Source: Robiginitomaculum antarcticum DSM 21748 (GTDB lineage: Bacteria; Pseudomonadota; Alphaproteobacteria; Caulobacterales; Maricaulaceae). From it: a stretch of DNA of 64,000 bases. The translations under genes and the position numbers were made by a program. Every line of letters begins with the position of its first letter. Position 1 is the stretch's first letter. Where the stretch lies: the NCBI RefSeq assembly GCF_000365025.1, contig NZ_KB823011.1, positions 1,136,621 through 1,200,620 on the forward strand. Direction: 5' to 3'. This document shows positions 35,431-44,266 of the stretch, piece after piece. The notes beneath the pieces are model-generated. The model did not search any database, was not told the DNA's origin, and saw nothing but the letters and a program-made list of their open reading frames with translations.

Positions 35431-36179
35431 TGGATTTGAAAAAGCCTAAAACTCAAAACATATTGAATTGTTCGTTTAACGCAGTAACCGAACAAAACGT
35501 ATTGCAATGGTCAGAAGGCATTTTAAACAGTCCCGACACCCATTATATTGTAACCGTTAACGTTGCGATTTTAATGATGATACGGTCTGATGAACGACTT
35601 AAACGTTTCATTGAATCTTCGACCGTGACGGTTGCAGACGGACAACCCATTATCTGGCTGTCCCGTCTCCTCGGAAACCCTTTGCCAGAGCGAATTCCCG
35701 GTATTGACCTGTGTCAAAAGATCACCAAAATTGCAGCGGATTCAGGTAAAACGGTATATTTATTAGGTGCGACCAATGCCGTCTTGAACAAGACGGAGCG
35801 TCAATTGCTCGCCGATAACCCCGCCCTTATAATAGCCGGCAAAAGCGATGGCTATTTTGACGATCACGAGACTGAAAACCGTGTGAACAGGATCAGAAAT
35901 AGCGGAGCCGATATACTCTTCGTCGCGATGGGCGTGCCCCGCCAGGAATATTTTATTCAAGAAAACTTGGATAAACTAGGCGTTAACCTCACTATAGCGT
36001 TAGGCGGCAGCTTTGACGTCATTTCCGGAATAACAAAGCGTGCGCCCAACTGGATGCAAAATTATGGTCTGGAATGGTTTTTCCGTCTTTTACAAGAGCC
36101 GCGCCGTCTGGGTAAGAGATACGCCATTACAAATACCCAATTCCTTGTATTAAGCATCAAAGCCTTCTTCAAGAAGTAG
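35430..36179 (+). CDS. WecG/TagA/CpsF-family glycosyltransferase
   Basis: 249 residues of the GT26 family. STVTVADGQPIIWLSRLLG, PERIPGIDLC, VAMGVPRQEYFI and GGSFDVISGITKRAPNWMQ, followed by LEWFFRLLQEPRRL, are the family motifs. By family it adds N-acetylmannosaminuronate or a similar sugar to a lipid-linked intermediate at the inner face of the membrane. It is coupled to the upstream toroid gene by TAATG. Confidence 0.92.
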   Translation: MDLKKPKTQNILNCSFNAVTEQNVLQWSEGILNSPDTHYIVTVNVAILMMIRSDERLKRFIESSTVTVADGQPIIWLSRLLGNPLPERIPGIDLCQKITKIAADSGKTVYLLGATNAVLNKTERQLLADNPALIIAGKSDGYFDDHETENRVNRIRNSGADILFVAMGVPRQEYFIQENLDKLGVNLTIALGGSFDVISGITKRAPNWMQNYGLEWFFRLLQEPRRLGKRYAITNTQFLVLSIKAFFKK

Positions 36180-36533
36180 CGATACGCACCACTTTCACTA
36201 GGAGTAAGCTTGATTAAGACTGTAGACGATTATGCGCCAACCACTGCCTCTCACCATAGGGGTTTTGACAGCTTGACATAACCGTATAGCGCTTATGTTT
36301 TCTACAGCATGAGATCTAAAATAATCTGCACGCTCACAAGATTATCTATGTAATGAGAGCACGATTAGGATGTTTATGAAGTTTGGTTTCATTTCTATTT
36401 TATAGCGTTAAAATTCAGCCAATCCTGAATAATAATCTTAACCCAAAATTTATAGCAATTTAAATCAATCTTAAGCGACTTCGGCTATCTTATTGGGTCT
36501 AACATCAAAATTACAATTTTCGGCTAAGCGGTA
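36180..36533. other. AT-rich spacer upstream of the GNAT gene
   Basis: 354 bases without a convincing gene. It contains an AGGAG followed five bases later by a TTG that opens a 23-codon frame (36210-36281), and two TTGACA hexamers (36265, 36273). Neither hexamer has a good -10 at the usual spacing. It probably holds the promoter for the 36534 gene. Confidence 0.4.
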
Positions 36534-37673
36534 ATGGTAAACAAAATACATAGATTTAAAGTTTCAGACATTCCATCAGAGTTTTGGCGTGAAATGGATG
36601 ATATCCGAAACAGGCAAAAGGCATATCGAAGCCCGTTTTTTGCCCCTGACTTTTTCAAAATTGTTGGAGATGTGCGTGAAGATGTTAATGTTTTTATAGG
36701 GGAGGATGACCACGGCCTAAGCTTTTACTGGCCTATGCATTTGAGTTCTTTTGGCAAGGGAAGAGGTATTGGGGGCCCGTTTTCAGATCGAAACGGCCCG
36801 GTCAGGCGCAGCGACTATTCCCTGGACTTGCCCGCATTTTTAGCGGGTGAACACGTTCATAGTTTTATGACATCCGGCTTAACTCATGTTGAACTACCGC
36901 AATCCAATATTTTAAGACTTATTCAAACCAATGGGTCAGATCTCACACAGGGGTGGGAAACATTTCTAGATACTCAAAGGCAGACTTATCCGTCTTTTTA
37001 TAAACGTATAAGGCGGTTGGGCCGTAAATTAGAAAAAGACTTTTCCGAAGTCGAATTTCGATTTGATGACAGACGACCTGAAACTTTTGACCGTCTTATC
37101 ATGATGAAACGGGCGCAATATAAAGCCACCGGGCGGCATGATGTCCTCAATCCCCCTTGGGTCAGCGCTATGTTTGATCGCCTGCACGCATTGGACGGCG
37201 AGGGCCTCAGAACGCGTCTATCCAGTCTGTATGTTGATGGGAAGCTTGCGGCGGCTGAATTAAACCTTCAAAGCCATAATGTGCTGCATGGCTGGATTGT
37301 GGCCTATGACACACAATATTCAAAATACTCCCCGGGAAGTTTGCTAACGCATTTTGTTCTCAAGAATTTAGAAATTAACGGCATGACATTTTATGATTCC
37401 GGGATTGAGGGGGATCATTACAAAAAATATGTCTCTAATCATCACAGCTTGCTGAAAACGGGAATAGTTACCGCCGCCTTCAAACGCAGGAACATGCAGC
37501 AGGCGTGCGGGCAGGCATGGCGGTTTGCTGAAAAATCCCTGCCGGGGAAACTTTCATCCATTCTCTCAAGAACGCGTCGGCGCTCCGAACAAATTCTTGC
37601 CACTGAAGTCGGCGCGCGATCCTCTGCAAAAGGATATCTACGGGCTCTGAATACGGACATAGAATGGCGTTAA
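36534..37673 (+). CDS. GNAT-fold acyltransferase (CelD/BcsL-like)
   Basis: 379 residues. The C-terminal half contains LRTRLSSLYVDGKLAAAELNLQ, followed by HGWIVAYDTQYSKYSPGSLLTHFVLKNL, the acetyl-CoA-binding part of the Acetyltransf_6 (CelD-like) double-GNAT family. Such proteins act in exopolysaccharide clusters, probably acylating sugars. It ends ten bases inside the ATP-grasp gene. Confidence 0.75.
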   Translation: MVNKIHRFKVSDIPSEFWREMDDIRNRQKAYRSPFFAPDFFKIVGDVREDVNVFIGEDDHGLSFYWPMHLSSFGKGRGIGGPFSDRNGPVRRSDYSLDLPAFLAGEHVHSFMTSGLTHVELPQSNILRLIQTNGSDLTQGWETFLDTQRQTYPSFYKRIRRLGRKLEKDFSEVEFRFDDRRPETFDRLIMMKRAQYKATGRHDVLNPPWVSAMFDRLHALDGEGLRTRLSSLYVDGKLAAAELNLQSHNVLHGWIVAYDTQYSKYSPGSLLTHFVLKNLEINGMTFYDSGIEGDHYKKYVSNHHSLLKTGIVTAAFKRRNMQQACGQAWRFAEKSLPGKLSSILSRTRRRSEQILATEVGARSSAKGYLRALNTDIEWR

Positions 37674-38893
37674 AATCCAAGCATAATATTTTGATACTGG
37701 GGGACGCACGGATGGCCTTCCCGGTCATGAAAGCTATGGCCAAAGCGGGTCACGCTGTATTTGCGGGCGTGTCGATATATAGCAATTATATGGAATGGTC
37801 GCGTTATTTAACCGGAAGTTTCTGGCATGAGCCGCTTGAGCCGGGAACAGATGAAGCCTTTCCCCGCGTGCGGGACTGGCTGTTAGAACACCCCGAAATT
37901 GATACCATCCAGCCCGTCAATGAAGCCAGTATACGGTTTGTGACCCGCCATAGAGATTTTTTCGAAAGTCAGGCTATTCTCATTTTACCCAATCGCGGGA
38001 TCATTAGCCTGGCGTCTGACAAGACGGCTATGTTTGATCTTTGCCGTGACCTTAATGGCCCGGTTGCCCCTTATGCGGCGGTTCACAGTCTTGCAGATAT
38101 CGAAACAGCGTTAGAGACAATCGGCTATCCCTTCATCTTGAAACCGTCAAAAGTTGATGCCTATATATTTGACCGGAAAGCGCTTATTCTAAAAACAGCT
38201 GAGGATTTTAAATCACAGTTTCCGCATTGGCCTGACATACACCCTGAACTTTTAATGCAGCGCTATGTTTCGGGTCCGCGTCATAGCGTGATTTATTCAG
38301 CTTATGAGGGACGCCTGCTTGGCGCTTTGGAGATCAGGGCAGGACGCACCCATGAAAATGACGGCACGGGCTATACGACATATGGCATCACCGTAGAGCC
38401 CAACCCTATTATACGCCAGTCCGTTGAAACGCTTGTCAAAGCCATGAATTACAGTTTTACCGGCTGCCTGCAATATATTGTCGACCCCAATACGGGCGAC
38501 GTCACATTTATGGAAATTAACCCTCGCGTCAGCCTTGCCCGCCTCGCGGAATGCGGGGGACTGCCCCACAGCCTTTGGGGGCTGTCTATGGCGCACGGCA
38601 CGGCCCCTAGCGGTTTTAACGATCCGTGGAGCTTACCGACAGGGGTGGAATATGTCTGGACAAAAGGGGAGCTGACGCTTTTAGCCCAGCTCTTGAAAAG
38701 CAAACAGATCTCCCTGCGGGAATTCGGCAGCCGTTTGACCGGCGCCATGCGGGACGCCGCGCGCTCTCATCACGCAATTTTTGATATAACAGATCCACTC
38801 CCTGCTATCGGTGTTTATACGAATAAAATTATTCGCCCTTTTGTAAAACATTGGCGGCAGCGAACAGGTTTTGAGCCGGCGAGCGCTTCATAA
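37664..38893 (+). CDS. ATP-grasp domain ligase
   Basis: 409 residues. An N-terminal pre-ATP-grasp Rossmann-like region begins ILILGDARMAFPVMKAM. The ATP-grasp domain follows, with YPFILKPSK, LMQRYVSGPRHSV and the metal-binding FMEINPRVSLA. ATP-grasp enzymes join a carboxylate to an amine or thiol; in a polysaccharide cluster it may attach an amino acid to a sugar. Substrate unknown. It overlaps the GNAT gene. Confidence 0.82.
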   Translation: MALKSKHNILILGDARMAFPVMKAMAKAGHAVFAGVSIYSNYMEWSRYLTGSFWHEPLEPGTDEAFPRVRDWLLEHPEIDTIQPVNEASIRFVTRHRDFFESQAILILPNRGIISLASDKTAMFDLCRDLNGPVAPYAAVHSLADIETALETIGYPFILKPSKVDAYIFDRKALILKTAEDFKSQFPHWPDIHPELLMQRYVSGPRHSVIYSAYEGRLLGALEIRAGRTHENDGTGYTTYGITVEPNPIIRQSVETLVKAMNYSFTGCLQYIVDPNTGDVTFMEINPRVSLARLAECGGLPHSLWGLSMAHGTAPSGFNDPWSLPTGVEYVWTKGELTLLAQLLKSKQISLREFGSRLTGAMRDAARSHHAIFDITDPLPAIGVYTNKIIRPFVKHWRQRTGFEPASAS

Positions 38894-38903
38894 ACCGTCT
38901 ATA

Positions 38904-40343
38904 TCACGCCGCAGCGCCCAAAGTCTTTCGCGCCCATCCCCGTACGCCTGCAATATCGAAGCTTCCAATAATTACGGTATAAATAATGGCGCCGCACGCG
39001 GCCATTGCAAAAAGATCAACCCACGGGCCAAACCCCAGGGCTATAAATTTGACAGGATACATAGCGCCGCAGGCCATCATAATTAACGCCGCCTCCTTAA
39101 ACGGAATGGGCAAAGCTACATGCTTCCTCCCAATCGCGCCGACAAGAATAACGGCAAAAATATAGGATATGAGCGTCGCACTTACCGCGCCCATAAGGCC
39201 GTATATGGGGATTAACATCACATTTAAGATAATATTTAAAGCCAACGGAAATATCATCAATACGGCTTTGAGCCGCATCTTTTTGACAAGATGAAAACTT
39301 TCAGAAACATAAAAGGCGAGAACACCATTGAGCAGCCCTGAAAATGCGATCCAAGGGATAATAGATTTAGCAGAACTGCGTAAACTCTCGCCTATCATAG
39401 CATCGGCTAAAGGGTTCGCCACTAAGGCAATGCCCGTTGCGACCGGTAAGCCGGCAACCAGAATTAATATAGCAAAATCCTTTGCGCGCTTATTTAGAAG
39501 GGCTTGATCGCCTTTTTCGAAAGCTTCCATAAGAAGGGGTGATCCGGCCATTGCAATCCACGATATCAAGAACACAACGGTTTTGTCTGCAACGCCATAC
39601 CCTGCAGCATAACTCCCGACGGCGGCCTCCCCCATGTAATAAGCGATTAAAAACCGATCTGCAGAAGACAGCATTAGATCAAGCCCTAAAGCAAATGCCG
39701 CAGGAATACCAAAGGCCATCCAGCGTCTCATGGTTTTAGACTCTGTTTGGCCTTTCAACGCCTGCGCTAAAACCCACCGTCCTTCGACGCAGGCCAGAAT
39801 GACGGCCCCGGTGGCCAGTCCTGCAAAAGGAGCCAAAGCGCCTAAACCCGACTTCCATGCCAATAACACGCCGACGCTAAAACCAATGGCGAGCTTTGCC
39901 ATAGCCGAAAGCATAAACCGCTTCACATTCTGTTGAGCGCGGTGGGCCTCCATGGCAATTTTAATCAGGGTGTTGAGCGGCATAATCACTGCCATGAATG
40001 GAATAAAATTTCGATATTCAGCAGCGTTCCGGCTAAAGAAAAACAAAACCGTCAACAGCAGAGCTGTAACGCCCAACGAGGCAAGCATAAGAGTGGTCGC
40101 TGTGCGAAAATGATTGGCGCGATCCGAGGCCGTTTTATACTCACCGCCCATGCGGTAAGATGAGGCCTCGACCCATGTCAGGCTGAGCATATGGATCAGG
40201 GCCATGACAGAAAACATAAGCGCGTAGCGTCCATAGTCTTCAGGGCTTAAAAGGCGTGTATATAAGTATATTCCCCCGAAGGAGCATAGCATGGCTAGAA
40301 TTTTAACGGGGGCATAGCCTATTAAATGGCGCGTGAATTTCAT
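38904..40343 (-). CDS. Polysaccharide flippase (Wzx/MATE-like)
   Basis: 479 residues with about 12-14 membrane segments. The N-terminus (MLCSFGGIYLYTRLLSPEDYG, residues 18-38) is the polysaccharide-biosynthesis (PST/Wzx) family start. It probably moves lipid-linked sugar repeat units across the inner membrane. It overlaps the upstream membrane gene by ATGA and is convergent with the ATP-grasp gene. Confidence 0.9.
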   Translation of the reverse strand: MKFTRHLIGYAPVKILAMLCSFGGIYLYTRLLSPEDYGRYALMFSVMALIHMLSLTWVEASSYRMGGEYKTASDRANHFRTATTLMLASLGVTALLLTVLFFFSRNAAEYRNFIPFMAVIMPLNTLIKIAMEAHRAQQNVKRFMLSAMAKLAIGFSVGVLLAWKSGLGALAPFAGLATGAVILACVEGRWVLAQALKGQTESKTMRRWMAFGIPAAFALGLDLMLSSADRFLIAYYMGEAAVGSYAAGYGVADKTVVFLISWIAMAGSPLLMEAFEKGDQALLNKRAKDFAILILVAGLPVATGIALVANPLADAMIGESLRSSAKSIIPWIAFSGLLNGVLAFYVSESFHLVKKMRLKAVLMIFPLALNIILNVMLIPIYGLMGAVSATLISYIFAVILVGAIGRKHVALPIPFKEAALIMMACGAMYPVKFIALGFGPWVDLFAMAACGAIIYTVIIGSFDIAGVRGWARKTLGAAA

Positions 40344-41038
40344 CCGGAAGAGTTAAGGCGGGCTGCCGGGTCTGAATATTTAGTGAGAAATATTCTGGCT
40401 AACGTTACAGCATGAAAGGTGAACCAACTAAATATTCCGAAAAATTTTGCGCTGTCTTCCATAATGACGATGTTGTCTTCAATACTGTGCAATAGCGTAT
40501 CCAAACCGAGACTCGTGCCCACGCCTATTGCGGCCAACACTAATATCCAGAATTCAGCTGACATAATGACCCGCAAAGAAATGAGGCCGTATACACCCGC
40601 CAGCGCGACATAAATAAACAGAACAAATAATTGCGGGACGCCTAATTCCGGAAAAGCGACTTCGTGCAAAAGAAACGCGTCATCCAGACCCAGCCATGCC
40701 GATAGAAGGCCTGAGGATAAGGCAAATCCAAAAAAAGGTTTCAAGCGGGGGTTAAGGAAAAAGATGAGCGCCGAAAACAATGCTATCGCCGCTGTGGAAA
40801 TCCACAGAAATATTCCCAAATTCGAAATGAAGCCGTAATAAATATGGCAGCAATCATCAGAAAACTCAGCTGCTGTGAGCGCATCAAAAAACATCCATTT
40901 CGGATTGACCCAAGGCTGGACGATAACAATTGCTAACAATATTGCGGGTAAGATAATTACGCATAAGGCAGTCCAAAGACGCAAACTGCGCGATAGTGTT
41001 AGCCCCTCATACTGTTTATGAAATAATCCGGCCAACAT
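40340..41038 (-). CDS. Polytopic membrane protein of unknown function
   Basis: 232 residues, about six or seven membrane segments. Polar motifs inside it are DDCCHIYYGF (about 62-71), GLDDAFLLHE and HSIEDNIVIMEDSAKFFG. The acidic and histidine residues in or near membrane segments suggest a metal or lipid-binding site; a distant likeness to intramembrane hydrolases (CREST superfamily) is speculative. It is the first gene of a two-gene operon with the flippase. Confidence 0.55.
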   Translation of the reverse strand: MLAGLFHKQYEGLTLSRSLRLWTALCVIILPAILLAIVIVQPWVNPKWMFFDALTAAEFSDDCCHIYYGFISNLGIFLWISTAAIALFSALIFFLNPRLKPFFGFALSSGLLSAWLGLDDAFLLHEVAFPELGVPQLFVLFIYVALAGVYGLISLRVIMSAEFWILVLAAIGVGTSLGLDTLLHSIEDNIVIMEDSAKFFGIFSWFTFHAVTLARIFLTKYSDPAARLNSSG

Positions 41039-41166
41039 TGATAATACCCCAATAAATAATGTAGTGATTGAGAGTTTAACTTTAGGTCATTAAAATCTCA
41101 ATAACACCCATTCTAATTTCCCGTACAATAGCCATATTATTTAGCGGCGGCTCCCGCCTTAAAAAT

Positions 41167-41239
41167 AAAACCCAATTCCTCTTAAGGTGCTGTCCGGCCT
41201 GCCGTCTTAATGGCCGGTATCGGCGTCCGGTTGGGTTTT
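41167..41239. repeat. Long-range inverted repeat AAAACCCAA/TTGGGTTTT
   Basis: The 9-base arms are perfect complements separated by 55 bases that contain smaller complementary pieces (GGCC/GGCC-rich). It could fold as a structured RNA or a transcription terminator-like element. Position is in the spacer between the membrane protein gene and eda. Confidence 0.4.
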
Positions 41240-41318
41240 GGGATTACGTTTGCGAAGGCTTAGATGGCGGCGCTGATAGACTAGGTTACGGTAAGTTTGA
41301 GATATTTATATATCCTGC

Positions 41319-41524
41319 CTAGTCCATTATGATCTTGGCTATATTTTCAAACACGCCGCCAATCGTGTCGAACTTTAAACCCATCGCGAGCTTTCGCGCC
41401 ACATGAGCGCGATTTGACGTTGCGCTAAGGGATGATCAATCTGCCTGACAATAAGCTGTGGATCGCTTTTGGCTTCAGAAATTGCATATAGGCTTGGCAA
41501 TACGGCGGTATGGCGCGGAGTTCT
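41319..41524 (-). pseudogene. OxyR-type LysR regulator, C-terminal remnant
   Basis: One frame (41524 down to the stop at 41375) reads LPSLYAISEAKSDPQ then PLAQRQIALMWRESSR. This matches the C-terminal effector end of OxyR-like LysR regulators (pattern LPxL...E.K.D....P...R.I.L..R..S). A second frame begins at the ATG overlapping that end and continues as MGLKFDTIGGVFENIAK, ending at 41319, as expected after a single frameshift. The upstream part is stopped by TAA at 41525-41527, and the N-terminal DNA-binding half is missing. It appears to be a broken gene, not expressed as protein. Confidence 0.6.
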
Positions 41525-41653
41525 TTAACAGCACTTATGACCCTTGCGAAACAGCTCAGGTTTAGACATGATGCCGTGGATTTTGCGGAGCCTATGCTCT
41601 TCTCATTTGATGTTTAAAAGGGCCAAACTCCCGGCCCGGCCTGAGGAAAAATT

Positions 41654-42283
41654 ATGTTCGTCGCCCTTAAAAAAGCCCCTGTTGTTCCGCTTATTCACTC
41701 TGACGATACAGAATTGGCCAAGAAAACGGTTCAGGCCCTGGTCGATGGCGGTCTGCGCGTGGTCGAGGTGGTCCTGCGCACTGACGCGGCTATGGACTGT
41801 CTTGAGGCGATTGCTAAAGACTGCCCGGACGCGATTACAGGTGCAGGCACAGTGCTCAGTCTGGATCACGCTAAAGAGGTGATTAAACGCGGCGCGACAT
41901 TTGTTGTCTCTCCGGGTTTGGATGAAGAGGTTGTGAAATATTGTCAGTCTAAAAACGTGCCGATCCTGCCGGGTATTATGACGGCCAGTGAGCTTCAGAA
42001 AGCCTATAACCTGGGCCTTCGTACGGTGAAGTTTTTCCCGGCCGGTCTGGCGGGCGGCGTGCCGATGCTTAAGGCTTTTACGTCCGTATTTCGGGATATG
42101 AGCTTTATGCCGACGGGCGGCGTGTCCGCCGCTAATCTGGCAGATTATTTGGCAGTGCCCAAAGTGGTGGCTTGTGGCGGCAGTTGGCTGACGCCGAGCG
42201 CAGAAATCGCAGTCGGAAATTACGCCGCTGTGACTAAGCTGGCCTCAGAAGCTGTCAATATTGCGCGCTCCGTGCGCGGTTAA
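41654..42283 (+). CDS. eda: 2-dehydro-3-deoxy-phosphogluconate (KDPG) aldolase
   Basis: 209 residues, an aldolase class I TIM barrel. The catalytic Lys126 lies in TVKFFPAG and the acid/base Glu38 in VVEVVLRTD, with GAGTVLS, SPGLDEEVV, MPTGGVS and CGGSWL also present. It splits KDPG to pyruvate and glyceraldehyde-3-phosphate in the Entner-Doudoroff pathway. The rest of the pathway (edd, zwf) is not in the window. AGGAA lies upstream of ATG 41654. Confidence 0.93.
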   Translation: MFVALKKAPVVPLIHSDDTELAKKTVQALVDGGLRVVEVVLRTDAAMDCLEAIAKDCPDAITGAGTVLSLDHAKEVIKRGATFVVSPGLDEEVVKYCQSKNVPILPGIMTASELQKAYNLGLRTVKFFPAGLAGGVPMLKAFTSVFRDMSFMPTGGVSAANLADYLAVPKVVACGGSWLTPSAEIAVGNYAAVTKLASEAVNIARSVRG

Positions 42284-42484
42284 GCGCCTTATCCCACGAT
42301 AAATTTGCGGCGGCCGAATATTAGCCCGTTCACCCGCCGTTCAACCCTGCAAGCTTACCAATATGTCATCACGATGGGGCGCTGGATATGCGACGTTGCG
42401 TTGCTCTCATTCTTTCAATTGGATAGTGACAACCCGATGATCGGAATAAATATTATACCCGGATGTGAGAGCTAAAAGAGCTGT

Positions 42485-44266
42485 ATGGCGCGATATCATT
42501 ATTTAGCCAGTCTCAGCGTGCCTGTCATTTGCGCAGTGATAGCGTCTCCCTGCGCGGCGCAAACAGTATCGGTGAGCTATGCAGTCCCGCTGGATGAAGA
42601 AATTAAAGAGACGATAGCCGAAACTTTACCTGAAATCACCGAAGCGCAATCGGCACTGCATGCGCGGCGTCAGGCACGGCAGGCGCAAAAACTGGTTAAA
42701 GATGCACTCAACAGTTATGGCTATTATGATCCGGTGTTGACGACGTCCGTGGACGATATAGACGGTCGCCCCGCGCCATTATTGTCCGTCGACCCGGGCC
42801 GGCTCTTTACTGTGGATAGGGCGCAAATCCGGTATCTTGGCGAGTCTCCCCGCGAGGATGATCTTAAAGCCGTTGAGGATGAACTTCCGGTAAAGACAGG
42901 TCAGCCCGCCATTCCTGCCCAAATCATTGATGCAGAGCGCGTGATAGCGTCCAAACTTCGCCGTCTGGGATATGCTTTCTCTGAGATCCGGGACCGCGAC
43001 GTTATTGGTGACCGCGACGTAGCGACGATCAGCGTGCGCTATAACGTAATGGGCGGCGAACGTATCCGATTTGGCCGCGCGGTCTATCCGGATAATATCC
43101 GCACAAAGTCCGACTATCTTGATCGGTTAAATCCGACGCAACCTGGCGAGCTTTTTGATCCCGAACAGATCGGTCTTTATAATTCGCGTCTGTCAGAAAC
43201 GCGACTGTTTAATTCGAGCAGCGCGCGGCTGTCGGAAGAGCCTGTCGAGATCGCGCCAAATGGCGACGCGGTTCACGACATTATTTTGTCGCTGAGTGAA
43301 CGTCCCCGCAATACTTTGGCGCTGGGCGGTAATTACGGCACGGATGAAGGCTTTGGCGTGACCGCTGAGCTGACCCGCCGCAATCTAACCCGCCGCGGGG
43401 ATATGCTGGTGGCCAATCTTAAATTAGCGCAGCGCGAGTCCGGCATTGATTTGACATGGCGGCGTCCGAACGAGCTGGGGTACGGTAAGGGCCTTGTGTT
43501 TAGCGCGGCGGTTCTGGACGAAGAGACGGATGCTTATGATCAGCAATTGGCGCGCGCCGGAATCGGATATGAAGTCATTAAAGGCCCCGAATTTTCTTAT
43601 AATTTTGGCGTAACCGGACAGGTTATCCGGGAAACAGACTCGCTGCAGACGCAGGATTTCCAGACTATATCGACCTATGGCAGCGCGAAAATCGATAAAT
43701 CCGATAGCCTGCTGGATCCACGCAAGGGCTGGCGCGCAGAAGGACGGATTGCTCCGACATATGCCTTTGGCGGCGATAGCGGCGGCTTGCCTTATGTTCG
43801 GGCCGTAGGGCAAATTCGCGGTTATCTCCCGCTGGATGAAAAAACGCGCTATGTCGCCGCCGGACGCTTGCGTATCGGGACGCTATTGGGCGCGGAAAGT
43901 ACTGACGTCCCCGCCGATAGCCGCTTTTACGCCGGCGGCGGCGGCTCGGTTCGCGGTTACGAGTTTCAGGCAATTGGTCCCGTTAATGCTAATAATGATC
44001 CTATTGGCGGGCGTTCACTTATGGACGGTTCAGCAGAGTTTCGCTGGCGTTATAGCGACAAAATCGGTGTCGTTGGCTTTGTTGATGCGGGCAATATCTC
44101 AGACGAACAATACCCCGCCTTTGATAATATCAAAGTCGGTGCAGGTATCGGGGCGCGTTATATGACGCCGGCCGGTCCAATCCGGTTTGATTTCGCGATC
44201 CCGCTTAATCCGGATGATGATGACGAACCCGTGCAAGTCTATATTTCAATCGGGCAGGCATTCTGA
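42485..44266 (+). CDS. tamA: Outer membrane translocation protein TamA (BamA family)
   Basis: 593 residues. A signal peptide (SLSVPVICAVIASPCAA) is followed by POTRA-type domains (about 40-270) and a 16-strand barrel of the bacterial surface antigen family. The barrel includes RKGWRAEGRIAP, FYAGGGGSVRGYEFQAIGP (the conserved VRGY motif) and a C-terminal aromatic beta signal (YISIGQAF). TamA works with TamB in assembling or transporting envelope components. The stop overlaps tamB by one base (TGATG). Confidence 0.93.
   Translation: MARYHYLASLSVPVICAVIASPCAAQTVSVSYAVPLDEEIKETIAETLPEITEAQSALHARRQARQAQKLVKDALNSYGYYDPVLTTSVDDIDGRPAPLLSVDPGRLFTVDRAQIRYLGESPREDDLKAVEDELPVKTGQPAIPAQIIDAERVIASKLRRLGYAFSEIRDRDVIGDRDVATISVRYNVMGGERIRFGRAVYPDNIRTKSDYLDRLNPTQPGELFDPEQIGLYNSRLSETRLFNSSSARLSEEPVEIAPNGDAVHDIILSLSERPRNTLALGGNYGTDEGFGVTAELTRRNLTRRGDMLVANLKLAQRESGIDLTWRRPNELGYGKGLVFSAAVLDEETDAYDQQLARAGIGYEVIKGPEFSYNFGVTGQVIRETDSLQTQDFQTISTYGSAKIDKSDSLLDPRKGWRAEGRIAPTYAFGGDSGGLPYVRAVGQIRGYLPLDEKTRYVAAGRLRIGTLLGAESTDVPADSRFYAGGGGSVRGYEFQAIGPVNANNDPIGGRSLMDGSAEFRWRYSDKIGVVGFVDAGNISDEQYPAFDNIKVGAGIGARYMTPAGPIRFDFAIPLNPDDDDEPVQVYISIGQAF

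Larger units (their letters stand above)
41039..41653. other. Intergenic region with structured repeat and pseudogene remnant
   Basis: 615 bases with no intact gene. It contains a long inverted repeat (41167-41239) and the decayed C-terminus of an OxyR-type regulator (41319-41524, minus strand). The DNA between 41525 and the eda start is unassigned. Confidence 0.6.

Noticed and set aside
41544-41882. Plus-strand frame overlapping the start of eda
   Set aside because: It runs out of frame through conserved eda codons and has no domain similarity.
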